A stretch of DNA of 64,000 nucleotides. It comes from Algicola sagamiensis DSM 14643. GTDB taxonomy: Bacteria; Pseudomonadota; Gammaproteobacteria; Enterobacterales; Alteromonadaceae. This document shows, piece by piece, positions 27,108 to 35,641 of this stretch. Where the stretch lies: positions 682,203 to 746,202 of the forward strand of contig NZ_KB894491.1 of the NCBI RefSeq assembly GCF_000374485.1, given 5' to 3'. Within the stretch, counting starts at the first letter, position 1. Every line of letters starts with the position of its first letter. Made by a program: the position numbers and the translations under genes. Below the pieces are notes generated by a model, which was not told the DNA's origin, did not search any database, and was given only the letters and a program-made list of their open reading frames with translations.

Positions 27108-27830
27108 ATGATTATCGGTGTGATCCAGGCACGAATGACATCGACCCGCCTACCAGGAAAGGTGCTCAAGCCATTTCTAGATAAACCAATGCTGTGCTGG
27201 CAGGTCGAAAGAATTCAGCAATCCAAAAAGCTAGATAAAATCGTTATTGCAACCAGTCATGAGGCCAGTGATGATGCGATTGCAGAACTTTGCCAGGAAA
27301 AAAGTTGGCTCTATTTCCGCGGTTCATTGGATGATGTGTTATCTCGTTTTTACCTCTGTGCATCTCACTATCAGGCAACCCATATCGTGCGGCTCACAGC
27401 CGATTGTCCACTCAGTGATCCTGTCCTCATTGATCAGGTGATATCGCTGCATTTGGACCAAGGAAATGACTACACAAGTAATTGCTATCCCCATACTTTT
27501 CCAGATGGTGTTGATGTTGAAGTCATGACATTTCATGCTTTAGAACAAACCAATCATCATGCATCAACTATTGATGAATGTGAGCATGTCACACTCTATC
27601 TGAGGCAGCCTGAACATGGATTTACCATTGGTGCACTCCATGCACCTGAAGATTATTCAGGTTTACGTTGGACAGTAGATTACCCAGAAGATTTCGAAGT
27701 TGCATCGTTCATCTTCGAGCAACTAGCTGACCAAGGATGTTTTGGTTATCAGGACGTCATACAACTAGAACAAAAATATCCCGAGGTTTTCTCAAGGAAT
27801 AAACATTATGTCGTCAAAGCCGAGTCCTGA
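27108..27830 (+). CDS. pseF: Pseudaminic acid cytidylyltransferase PseF
   Basis: 240 residues, CMP-sugar cytidylyltransferase (NeuA-type) fold: IGVIQARMTSTRLPGKVLKPFLDKPML is the nucleotide-binding start, followed by RLTADCPLSDP and VDYPEDFEV. It activates the nonulosonic acid as its CMP derivative for transfer to protein or glycan. It sits 8 bp after the reductase gene and overlaps the next gene by 23 bp. Confidence 0.88.
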   Translation: MIIGVIQARMTSTRLPGKVLKPFLDKPMLCWQVERIQQSKKLDKIVIATSHEASDDAIAELCQEKSWLYFRGSLDDVLSRFYLCASHYQATHIVRLTADCPLSDPVLIDQVISLHLDQGNDYTSNCYPHTFPDGVDVEVMTFHALEQTNHHASTIDECEHVTLYLRQPEHGFTIGALHAPEDYSGLRWTVDYPEDFEVASFIFEQLADQGCFGYQDVIQLEQKYPEVFSRNKHYVVKAES

Positions 27831-29112
27831 CTTCACATGTTCAGCCACTTGGCATGCAAGAGCCAGCCAGTGTATCCCATTAGCATCACAGACATTTAGC
27901 AAGAGCAGCTATACTTACCCGTTTGGCGCTTCACCACAATTTGCAGCCCATGCGAATGGTTCGACTCTCGTTGATATCGACGGGAATACCTATTTAGACT
28001 TTGTGAGTGGCCTGCTTTGTATCAGCCTTGGCTACGCCGATCCGGATGTGAACCAAGCCGTAAAATCTCAACTCGATGATGGCAGTATTTACTCACTACC
28101 ACATCAACTGGAAACGGAAGTTGCAGAACGTCTGATCCAATATATTCCCTGTGCAGAAATGGTACGTTTTGGTAAGAATGGTTCCGATGCAACATCCGCT
28201 GCAATCCGCTTAGCCCGTGCATTTACCGGGCGAGATCATATCCTCGTCTGTGGCTATCATGGCTGGCATGATTGGTATATTGGTACAACGGTCCGTGACT
28301 TAGGCGTTCCACAAGCAACTCAAGCTTTAAGCCATACATTTCCATACAATGACATCAATGCAGTTTCCCAGCTTTTCGATACATATCAAGGCAAAGTTGC
28401 GGCAATCATTATGGAGCCGATGAACTTGGAATGGCCAATCGATGGCTATCTTCAATCCATACGGACGCTTTGTGATCAGCACCAAGCATTGTTGATTTTT
28501 GATGAAACCATTACAGGATTTCGATTTCATATGGGGGGCGCTCAAAGCTTTTTTGATGTCACCCCAGATTTGGCGACGTTCGGTAAAGGGATGGCAAACG
28601 GATTCCCTTTATCAGCCATTGTAGGGAAAAAACATTTGATGTCTTTGATGGAAGATATCTTTTTTTCGGGGACTTTTGGGGGGGACACGATTGCTTTAGC
28701 TGCGGCCAAAGCAACAATTGACAAACTGGTTTCCAGCAAAGCGCTTGCCCATATTCAGCAAATAGGTGAATACCTGATCGAACAATTAAATGCCCTCATT
28801 ATAAGCAATCATCTATCCTCATTATTTCAAGTCAAAGGTCATCCAAGCTGGAGCTTTTTAAGTATTCAAGAAGGAAACAACTATCCAATGATGACCATCA
28901 AGACCTATATTTTACAAGAATTATGTTCTCGAGGAATATTGAGTAATGGAAGCCATAATTTAATGTATGCGCACACCAAGAGTGATATTGAAAACTTGCT
29001 GAATGCCTATCAGGAAATCTTGCCATTGGCTTATCAGCACGATCAAAATCAAACCTTGTTGGATGCACTACATTGTGCGCCTCTCGAGCCAGTATTTAAG
29101 GTACGCGGATGA
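27808..29112 (+). CDS. Class III PLP aminotransferase (glutamate-1-semialdehyde aminotransferase-like)
   Basis: 434 residues. PLP signatures are intact: GKNGSDATSAAIRLARA, HGWHDWY, LLIFDETITGFRF (Asp), and the PLP Lys in FGKGMANGFPLSA. The fold is that of HemL/class III aminotransferases, but sugar-cluster members transaminate other keto substrates. An AAGGA lies before the ATG inside pseF, and the stop overlaps pseG-H by 4 bp. With PseC already present this second aminotransferase is unexplained by the standard pathway. Confidence 0.87.
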   Translation: MSSKPSPDFTCSATWHARASQCIPLASQTFSKSSYTYPFGASPQFAAHANGSTLVDIDGNTYLDFVSGLLCISLGYADPDVNQAVKSQLDDGSIYSLPHQLETEVAERLIQYIPCAEMVRFGKNGSDATSAAIRLARAFTGRDHILVCGYHGWHDWYIGTTVRDLGVPQATQALSHTFPYNDINAVSQLFDTYQGKVAAIIMEPMNLEWPIDGYLQSIRTLCDQHQALLIFDETITGFRFHMGGAQSFFDVTPDLATFGKGMANGFPLSAIVGKKHLMSLMEDIFFSGTFGGDTIALAAAKATIDKLVSSKALAHIQQIGEYLIEQLNALIISNHLSSLFQVKGHPSWSFLSIQEGNNYPMMTIKTYILQELCSRGILSNGSHNLMYAHTKSDIENLLNAYQEILPLAYQHDQNQTLLDALHCAPLEPVFKVRG

Positions 29113-30626
29113 ATATTATCTTTCGTGTTGATGCATCAGCAGAGATCGGTGGTGGACATTTTTTTCGCTGCTTGGGGATCGCCGATGTACTTAAATCTCA
29201 AGGCAATACCTGTATCTTTATGTCTCAATCACTTTCAAAAGATATGGAAGAATTATTAAATCAAAAAGAACACGGGTTATTGCAGCTTGATGCGAAAACA
29301 GAGAAAGAAGAGATCAAGCTTTGCCGACTATTGCTTTATCGTTGGATGCAACAACATGGTGAAATTCACACCATTATCATTGACCACTATCAACGGTCTC
29401 ATCAATGGGAAAGTGCATTTTATCCAATTTGTAAGCGCTTCGTTGTCATTGATGATCTAGCAAACCGCCCTCATATGGCTGATATTCTGTTGGATAGTTC
29501 ACTCGGTAGAAAGCCTATAGACTATGAGAAATTACTTCCGGAGCATTGCCAAGTTCTTGCTGGTGCAGAGTTTACCCCATTACGCTATGAGTTTTCCAAG
29601 TGCCCACCGACGGAAAAAATTATCCAGCATCGACAGCACCCTAAAAATAAAGTGCTGATTGCCATGAGTGCAACTGACCCAGAAAACATGACAGAAACAG
29701 TTCTTTCTATCCTAGAAGATTGGAAACATGGGCCAAAATTCCAGTTTTCCGTTGTCCTCACCTCTGGTGCAAAGTATTTGGCGAATGTCGCCAACAAAGT
29801 GAAAAAGTCCCCTTTGAATATCACACTCCATCGCGATGTTTCGAACATGAGAGAGCTGTATTTTAAACACGATCTCGCTATCGGTGCTGCTGGGACAAGT
29901 GCGATGGAACGTTGTGTGTGTGGCCTGCCGAGTGTCGCCATTGGCATCGTTGATAACCAGATGTTCAACATTCAACAATTTATGAAAGCCAATGCACTGC
30001 TCGCGGCTTTAGATAGACACGAACTTGAAGAAAAGCTGGTGTCTTCAATTGAGAAATCTGCTTCAAATAAGCAATACTATCAAGAAGTTGTTAAAAATGG
30101 GCTCGCATTGTGTGATGGGAAAGGAATCTTAAGGACTGCCAATGCATTCCAAGCAGAGTTACCCGCATATCGGATTTGGTTTCGCGCTGTCAATGCGATG
30201 GATGTGAAAGTCATGTACGAATGGCAATGTCATCCTGATACCCGAAAGTACAGCAGAAATCCTGAGCCACCTTCGTTCGAAGAACATCAACTTTGGGTCG
30301 AACGCAATTTGCTTAGCAGTCAAAACCAACTCTGGATGCTCTGTCATCAAGAAGCAGGGACTAAAGAAGAAAAGCTTGGTGTGATCCGCATTTCGCCAAA
30401 CTCAGAACGAGAACACAATGAAGTCTCTATTTACCTGAATCCAGCAATGTATGGACAAGGTATCGCTACACGCGCATTAACATTGCTGCTTGGCATTTAT
30501 CAAGAGCAAAAACTGGAAGCTTACATCCAGCCTGATAATAAAGCCTCGGTAAAATCTTTTCTCAAGGCTGGTTTCCGTCCAACAAAACAAGACTGGTATA
30601 TCGCAACTTATGAATCCAAAATTTGA
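29109..30626 (+). CDS. PseG-PseH fusion: UDP-sugar hydrolase plus N-acetyltransferase
   Basis: 505 residues, about twice the length of either enzyme alone. Residues 1-340 are PseG, the GT-B-like hydrolase that removes UDP: RVDASAEIGGGHFFRCLGIA contains the catalytic His17, and GAAGTSAMERCVCGLPS is the second nucleotide loop. Residues about 350-505 are a GNAT domain (LGVIRISP, EVSIYLNPAMYGQGIATRAL acyl-CoA loop), matching PseH, which N-acetylates the 4-amino group before hydrolysis. Together they carry out two consecutive steps. The gene overlaps its neighbours by 4 and 17 bp. Confidence 0.9.
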   Translation: MNIIFRVDASAEIGGGHFFRCLGIADVLKSQGNTCIFMSQSLSKDMEELLNQKEHGLLQLDAKTEKEEIKLCRLLLYRWMQQHGEIHTIIIDHYQRSHQWESAFYPICKRFVVIDDLANRPHMADILLDSSLGRKPIDYEKLLPEHCQVLAGAEFTPLRYEFSKCPPTEKIIQHRQHPKNKVLIAMSATDPENMTETVLSILEDWKHGPKFQFSVVLTSGAKYLANVANKVKKSPLNITLHRDVSNMRELYFKHDLAIGAAGTSAMERCVCGLPSVAIGIVDNQMFNIQQFMKANALLAALDRHELEEKLVSSIEKSASNKQYYQEVVKNGLALCDGKGILRTANAFQAELPAYRIWFRAVNAMDVKVMYEWQCHPDTRKYSRNPEPPSFEEHQLWVERNLLSSQNQLWMLCHQEAGTKEEKLGVIRISPNSEREHNEVSIYLNPAMYGQGIATRALTLLLGIYQEQKLEAYIQPDNKASVKSFLKAGFRPTKQDWYIATYESKI

Positions 30627-31683
30627 GCCCACAATTACAATTGATGATCGAACGATTGGATTTGGGCAGAAACCCTACATTATTGCGGAGTTATCTGGGA
30701 ACCACAACGGTGATATCAACCGAGCCAGACAGCTCATTCATCATGCATCAAAAGCTGGGGCAGATGCTGTCAAATTACAGACATACACAGCAGATACCAT
30801 GACTATCGATTCCAGTTTACCTGATTTTCAAATTAAGGGCGGTTTATGGGATGGGAAATCTTTGTATCAATTATATGAAGAAGCGCATACACCTTGGGAA
30901 TGGCATCAGGAACTGTTCGATTATGGCAGACAGTGCGGGATCAGCGTATTTTCAAGCCCCTTCGATGAAAGCGCTGTCGAATTTTTAGAGTCATTGAATA
31001 CACCTGCATATAAAGTTGCCTCGTTTGAGCTCACCGATCATTGCCTGCTTCGTGCAATGGCTGAAACCCAGAAACCCTTGATCATTTCGACAGGTATGGC
31101 CAATTTGGAAGAAATTCAGGAAGCACTTTCTGTCATTGATCAGGCAGGGAACCATCAAGTGATCCTGCTTCACTGCATCAGTGGTTACCCCACCCCACTG
31201 GACCAATGTCACCTAGCAACGATACCCGATCTGGTGAGCCAAACAGGAATTGCCGTTGGTTTATCAGATCATACGCTTGGCCATCTTGCCAGTAGCGCAG
31301 CCATTGCGCTTGGTGCTTGTGTGATTGAAAAGCATGTCACACTACGAAGAGAAGATGGCGGCCCTGATGCTGCATTTTCTCTTGAGCCAGAAGAACTATG
31401 CGAACTTGTGATTGCCTGTCAAAAAACCTACAAAACGGTTGGTTCACCCTGTTATGAACTCAAAAAAGCAGAAGAATCAAACCGAACATTTCGCCGCTCG
31501 ATTTATGTTGTGAAAGACTTGAAGAAAGGCGATGTCCTTTCAGAGAGAAACATTCGTCGTATCCGACCCGGATTTGGGCTAGCACCCAAATATTACGATG
31601 AATTACTGGGTAAAGAAGTCAACCAGGATATCTCTATTGGTACCCCATTGAATTGGAAGTTTATTGATCAGGAAGATATTTAG
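30610..31683 (+). CDS. pseI: Pseudaminic acid synthase PseI
   Basis: 357 residues. NeuB-type TIM barrel (about 15-285): IIAELSGNHNGD, DAVKLQTYTADTMT, SSPFDESAVEFLE, KVASFELTD, ISTGMA, LHCISGYPT, GLSDHT and IEKHVTL, followed by a C-terminal SAF/antifreeze-like domain (RRSIYVVKDLKKGDVLSE, RRIRPGFG). It condenses the free sugar with phosphoenolpyruvate to form the nonulosonic acid. Last gene of the operon; no clear terminator before the opposite-strand tRNAs 28 bp later. Confidence 0.93.
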   Translation: MNPKFEPTITIDDRTIGFGQKPYIIAELSGNHNGDINRARQLIHHASKAGADAVKLQTYTADTMTIDSSLPDFQIKGGLWDGKSLYQLYEEAHTPWEWHQELFDYGRQCGISVFSSPFDESAVEFLESLNTPAYKVASFELTDHCLLRAMAETQKPLIISTGMANLEEIQEALSVIDQAGNHQVILLHCISGYPTPLDQCHLATIPDLVSQTGIAVGLSDHTLGHLASSAAIALGACVIEKHVTLRREDGGPDAAFSLEPEELCELVIACQKTYKTVGSPCYELKKAEESNRTFRRSIYVVKDLKKGDVLSERNIRRIRPGFGLAPKYYDELLGKEVNQDISIGTPLNWKFIDQEDI

Positions 31684-31711
31684 AGAGAAACAAAAAAAAG
31701 TCTAAAAACAC

Positions 31712-31788
31712 TGGCGCGCTCGGGAGGACTCGAACCTCCAACCGCCTGGTTCGTAGCCAGGTACTCTATCCAGTTGAGCTACGAGCGC
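31712..31788 (-). tRNA. tRNA-Arg (ACG)
   Basis: 77-nt cloverleaf with CCA encoded; the loop CTACGAA gives anticodon ACG (inosine-modified in bacteria). It follows tRNA-Ser by 13 bp in the same transcript. Confidence 0.97.
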
Positions 31789-31801
31789 GTTGTTTTAAAA
31801 A

Positions 31802-31894
31802 TGGCGGAGAGAGAGGGATTCGAACCCTCGATAGGGCTACAAACCCTATACTCCCTTAGCAGGGGAGCGCCTTCAGCCTCTCGGCCATCTCTCC
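31802..31894 (-). tRNA. tRNA-Ser (GCT)
   Basis: 93 nt with the long variable arm of class II tRNAs and encoded CCA; the loop CTGCTAA gives anticodon GCT. Confidence 0.97.
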
Positions 31895-31909
31895 GTCTTG
31901 TGGGCGTGT

Positions 31910-31937
31910 ATATTAGAGGATTCAGAAAATAAGTCAA
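31910..31937 (-). promoter_or_regulatory. Promoter of the tRNA-Ser/Arg operon
   Basis: On the minus strand TTGACT, a 16-base spacer, TAATAT, then ACACGCCC, a partly G+C-rich discriminator. It lies 15 bp upstream of tRNA-Ser. Confidence 0.8.
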
Positions 31938-32266
31938 ACAGTTTTTTTGCCCTTTTTATTTGTTTGCTTTCATTTTATCCAAACTGCTATAAAATCAGCC
32001 TCAACGTCTGTTTTTTAATGAATTTTTAGCCAATTTTGACTTTAATAAGAGGTTTTACCGGCTTCATCAAGGAAAATAGACCCGTGCAATGATCAAGGAT
32101 ATCCATGTTTGCATAAGCAGATATCATTGGGTTGCACATTTGTCAGTCGTTCATCAACTTGAGTAAACCTTTGCAAACCTTCGCCCCAATTCAGCTTTCA
32201 TTCATCTGGCAACTCTATAGTTCTTATCTGCCGTTCATCTATATCAAAGGTCTTTAAACAATAACG
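31938..32266. other. Intergenic region with a plus-strand promoter candidate and an imperfect stem-loop
   Basis: TTGCTT (31964) and TATAAA (31988) are 18 bases apart on the plus strand, a fair promoter about 270 bp upstream of the lipoprotein gene. An imperfect inverted repeat (GTGCAA...GATATC / GATATC...TTGCAC, 32084-32137) follows. These could be a long leader or an unannotated small RNA; neither is demonstrated. Confidence 0.4.
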
Positions 32267-32746
32267 ATGTTGTATTTTCGTGACTTGTCTTCTTTTCTCC
32301 TGCTTGGGTGCATTGGCTGTCAGCCTCAACTCCCCACACACCTTGAAGGCCATTGGCAGCCCGATATCAAACAAACACGCGCATCCTTAGAGGTTCGCTT
32401 AGCAAGCTGGGAAGAACAGCGGCACTTTATTGAAGATATCGGTTTAGGTCAGCAACACTTAACCTTTATGCCTCAAGGCCTCAAAGTTTACTTTGCAGGT
32501 GAAGACTTGCAAACAATCCCGTGGAGTCACTACCAGGTCCAGTCCATCTCAATGTCCGATATTTGGCTCGAAGTAAAACACCCCTGGGATTTGCATAGCG
32601 AAATCTGGCACATCCACCATACGAGAACAGAACCATGCTTATATATCCAAAAAGATACTTGGCATATCAAAGAATACTATTGTCGAATAGATAATAAGCG
32701 TGAGTTGAGCGTCGCTAAAAATAAGCCGTTTTCTTTTCGATTTTGA
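32267..32746 (+). CDS. Predicted lipoprotein, unknown function
   Basis: 159 residues. The N-terminus has a lipobox, most likely L-L-G-Cys15 (Cys18 is an alternative). The mature region is rich in Trp and His (HLEGHWQPD, IWHIHHTRTEP, DTWHIKEYYC), beta-like, with a possible disulfide between two late Cys residues. No family recognised. It lies on the opposite strand between csrA and the tRNA-Ser/Arg genes, which are neighbours in many gammaproteobacteria, so it is probably an insertion in that neighbourhood. Confidence 0.72.
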   Translation: MLYFRDLSSFLLLGCIGCQPQLPTHLEGHWQPDIKQTRASLEVRLASWEEQRHFIEDIGLGQQHLTFMPQGLKVYFAGEDLQTIPWSHYQVQSISMSDIWLEVKHPWDLHSEIWHIHHTRTEPCLYIQKDTWHIKEYYCRIDNKRELSVAKNKPFSFRF

Positions 32747-32901
32747 AGTACTCAGAGAATACGTTGATGAGAAACATGAAGCGAGCAGGTTACATGTGCG
32801 GAATAGAAATATCTAAAAGTGGAATATCTAAAAAGAAGTCTTTTGGAAAAAGGAACGTGAAAAGAAGGAATTTAAAGAGAATAAATGTAAAAAAAGATAA
32901 C

Positions 32902-32927
32902 GCCAGCCAGGATAACTCCAGACTGGC
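32902..32927 (-). terminator. csrA terminator
   Basis: On the minus strand GCCAG pairs with CTGGC and an inner GGA with TCC, with mismatches; a run of seven T follows after GTTATC. It begins 10 bp after the csrA stop. Confidence 0.7.
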
Positions 32928-32936
32928 AGTCTATCT

Positions 32937-33131
32937 TTATGCTTCTTCGTCCTGCTCAGAAGTATTCTTCTCAGCTTGAATTCGCATATAGATTTCCTCA
33001 CGGTGTACAGAAACTTCTTTAGGTGCATTCACACCAATTCGAACCTGATTTCCCTTTACACCTAAAACAGTGACAGTTACATCGTCACCAATCATCAAAG
33101 TTTCGCCAACACGACGAGTTAAGATAAGCAT
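32937..33131 (-). CDS. csrA: Carbon storage regulator CsrA
   Basis: 64 residues, full CsrA length: [18 protein letters not shown], the beta-strand [14 protein letters not shown], and VHREEIY with the RNA-binding Arg. It is a homodimeric RNA-binding translational regulator of metabolism, motility and biofilm. AAAGGAG lies 6 bases before the ATG. Downstream on the same strand come tRNA-Ser and tRNA-Arg, the E. coli order. Confidence 0.98.
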   Translation of the reverse strand: MLILTRRVGETLMIGDDVTVTVLGVKGNQVRIGVNAPKEVSVHREEIYMRIQAEKNTSEQDEEA

Positions 33132-33369
33132 TCGCTTCTCCTTTAGAGTCTAAAACTTCCATCAAATCGCTAAACCCCTGTATTTTACCCCAGAGATAAC
33201 CACTTTGGAAACTACTAATCAACGCCTTACTGAGCTTTTCCCACAATTCCAACCAAATTTATTAATTAATATGGGTCCTAGGGCGCATATATTCACATAA
33301 TCCATGCTAAAAAATGAATGAATACCCAGTTACAATTAAAGTACTTATTTCTTAAATTTGGGAAATATA

Positions 33370-34230
33370 TCATGTTTTTTCAGTTTTATGAGGAGTAAAG
33401 GGCCAGTCAAGATTATGCAAACTATTTTGCAAATACTTAGCAATTGCGTGATCATGGATATCGTCGTCTGATAAATCTTTGAGTTCTTTCAGGATTGAGA
33501 TGGGCTGCTCCACCCCTACGATTTTTTGATATTGCTCATCCTTGCAAAGCATATAAAACTCACCCACATGGACATAGTCAACAGAAGGCACCTCAGGAAC
33601 AGGATCGCCTTCATTGACCTGACGAAAGTAACGACCTGCAATAACCAGATCAACCCAACGCTGAAAAGCCTTGTTTCCGACTCTAGGCTGTCCGTAATTG
33701 ATGATTTGTGTAAAATCTTTTAACTCGTCAATCATCAAGACCGACAGCAATGCTTGCGCAGCACCTAAACTATGCCCAGTCACATACAAAGGCTGTTGTT
33801 GCCGAAGCTGCTGCATATCTTGTCGAATAGAACTAGCCATTGAAAGGACTGAATGATAGAAGCCGTCGTGGACTCGTCCAAACTGAGCCTCGTTTCCTTC
33901 GAAAGGCACGTGCTTGACTTCAATATCTGTGACCCAGTTCATAAGATTATCTGTGCCACGAAACACCAAAATGGTATAGGTCTGGCTGGATAAAATCAGG
34001 TAACGATACTTCAGCGAATACTCAGGAAAGTCTCTCAATTGAAACTGCAAAGATGGATCCACACGCTGCCATTGCTGAATCGTCGCTGTGATCGTTGACT
34101 CTGATGCATAGGCAAGCTGTGATAAGCGAGCCAGCATTACATTATTTTTTGGCTGATAAGTCGCAATGGGCTTAAAGTCGAATGCTTCATCGCAGATGAG
34201 AGGCGGCTCTGTTGTTTCATTGGTCATCAT
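33370..34230 (-). CDS. Lipase (class 3) family alpha/beta hydrolase
   Basis: 286 residues from the ATG at 34230; AAAGGAGG ends 4 bases before it, and the adjacent ATG at 34227 is equally possible. Fungal-type lipase_3 layout: YTILVFRGTDN oxyanion strand, VHDGFYHSV, nucleophile elbow GHSLGAA, INYGQPRVGNKAF, then an Asp in NEGDPVPEVP and a late His. It has no signal peptide, so it is probably cytosolic. It likely cleaves acylglycerol or similar esters. Single gene. Confidence 0.88.
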   Translation of the reverse strand: MMTNETTEPPLICDEAFDFKPIATYQPKNNVMLARLSQLAYASESTITATIQQWQRVDPSLQFQLRDFPEYSLKYRYLILSSQTYTILVFRGTDNLMNWVTDIEVKHVPFEGNEAQFGRVHDGFYHSVLSMASSIRQDMQQLRQQQPLYVTGHSLGAAQALLSVLMIDELKDFTQIINYGQPRVGNKAFQRWVDLVIAGRYFRQVNEGDPVPEVPSVDYVHVGEFYMLCKDEQYQKIVGVEQPISILKELKDLSDDDIHDHAIAKYLQNSLHNLDWPFTPHKTEKT

Positions 34231-34409
34231 ATATCCTCCTTTGACAACCATAGACGCCAAAAAAGAATCCGCCATATGGAATATCTTCCTCCTGAAATTT
34301 TATCATTTTTATTCATTTTATTTGACAAATATCATACGTTCTACTAATAGCCTTCTGGGATAATTTCGGCAACTATGACGGCTCATCCTGATTGCATGAG
34401 GAGAAAAAA

Positions 34410-34646
34410 ATGACGAGTGAACTCTCAAAAGAGGAACTGGTAGAATATATTGCTGCCTTGGAGTACATGCTTGCACAAGCGATGGCCCTTGCAGTCCGCC
34501 ATGATAAAGATCCTGAAGGTAGTCTTGTCAGTATGCAGGCAAGCTTCTCTGACGTTGCTGCGAGAAAAGGGGTATTTGCCGGGATGGACAATATGGGGTA
34601 TCAAGCGGCTGAGCGTATTTATACCTCAGTCAAGTCGAGCCTATAA
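34410..34646 (+). CDS. Small helical protein, unknown function
   Basis: 78 residues from the ATG at 34410, preceded by GAGGAG. Predicted helical: SKEELVEYIAALEYMLAQAMALAV, then a short variable end. No signal or membrane segment. I recognise no family. It has its own terminator-like hairpin after the stop, suggesting a stand-alone transcript. Confidence 0.7.
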   Translation: MTSELSKEELVEYIAALEYMLAQAMALAVRHDKDPEGSLVSMQASFSDVAARKGVFAGMDNMGYQAAERIYTSVKSSL

Positions 34647-34680
34647 AAACGAAAAACAAATCGATAATTATCAATCTATA

Positions 34681-34698
34681 AAAAGCTCTCCAGCTTTT
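34681..34698 (+). terminator. Hairpin terminator for the small helical protein gene
   Basis: AAAAGCT pairs with AGCTTTT around CTCC, with a TTTT end. A second perfect 11-bp hairpin (GACCTATGGTT/AACCATAGGTC, 34704-34726) follows and overlaps the 3' end of the convergent kinase gene. Confidence 0.6.
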
Positions 34699-34713
34699 GT
34701 CGAGACCTATGGT

Positions 34714-35514
34714 TTAACCATAGGTCCGATAGAGTTGACGATGTGCATCAAGTTCTAAAACATGGTATCCCTCAGGCGGTACTTCTAAACTCTGCTTTGT
34801 CATTCCTTCAAAAGTTTGCATAAATAAATCAAATTCTTTTTTATTCTCATAAAAATGAGATCGAGTTTGCTCTTCCTGTTGCCAACGCCATTGCTTCACC
34901 ATCTCCCAGCTCGGCGCTTTTAAAAATATCCCTAAGTCTATTTCCTGAAATAACTTCTGATAATCACCAGCTAAATGTTGATGAATAAACAACCGCCATT
35001 CTTTCTCATTCCGCAGCATTTCATCTGGTTTATGCTGATATAACCCGCTTTGATTTGGAAACGCATCAAGATGATTTACCGAAAAACCAAGGCACCACCC
35101 TTCAATGAGTAATATATCTGCTTTTGACACAGGAACTTTTTTCACGTCTGGCTCATCAGACTTTTTATCAAAACAAGGTAATTCGAAAGGTTGCCCAGCA
35201 CGAAAATTATGAATGATATGGCGTAAGTCTTGAACATGATGTGTTCCCGGTACACCTCGGTATCGAAGCAATGGATGAATCCGCAGAGCAAGCACTTCCC
35301 TTTCTTTTCTACTCAAATAAAAGTCATCTAAAGAGCAGCTCACCAACTGGATATTACGTGTTGTAAATGTTTCTGATAATTGCCGACTCAGTGTTGTCTT
35401 CCCCATACCTTGAGCACCGCTTAGTCCAACGACGACTTTACGAGCATGACTCTGTTGCTGACACGTCATCCACGATTGCTGAATCAGTGTCATCACATGA
35501 TGATTCAGTCCCAT
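34714..35514 (-). CDS. P-loop kinase, glycerate-3-kinase/uridine-kinase-like
   Basis: 266 residues from the ATG at 35514, chosen because GAGAG precedes it (a GTG at 35538 lacks one). Walker A is GLSGAQGMGKTT; SLDDFYLS is the second catalytic segment; LLRYRGVPGTHHV and PCFDKKSD are substrate loops; LLIEGWCLGF is the Walker-B-like strand. This order is that of plant-type D-glycerate 3-kinase (GLYK) and yeast Tda10, a subgroup of the phosphoribulokinase/uridine kinase class. It likely phosphorylates glycerate or a related small molecule. Confidence 0.8.
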   Translation of the reverse strand: MGLNHHVMTLIQQSWMTCQQQSHARKVVVGLSGAQGMGKTTLSRQLSETFTTRNIQLVSCSLDDFYLSRKEREVLALRIHPLLRYRGVPGTHHVQDLRHIIHNFRAGQPFELPCFDKKSDEPDVKKVPVSKADILLIEGWCLGFSVNHLDAFPNQSGLYQHKPDEMLRNEKEWRLFIHQHLAGDYQKLFQEIDLGIFLKAPSWEMVKQWRWQQEEQTRSHFYENKKEFDLFMQTFEGMTKQSLEVPPEGYHVLELDAHRQLYRTYG

Positions 35515-35641
35515 TTCTCTCTCAAAATATCTTCTCACTCAAACAATTTTAGCCAGCAATTTCAAAACCTTTGTCTACACTTAGCGTTGGGCTAACGCTG
35601 ACCATTGACGATAATCAACAATAATAATGGGAATATAAACG

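Noticed and set aside
32743..32979. 78-codon Lys-rich frame after the lipoprotein gene
   Set aside because: Starts at a TTG within the upstream stop, has low complexity, and overlaps the csrA terminator and 3' end on the other strand.
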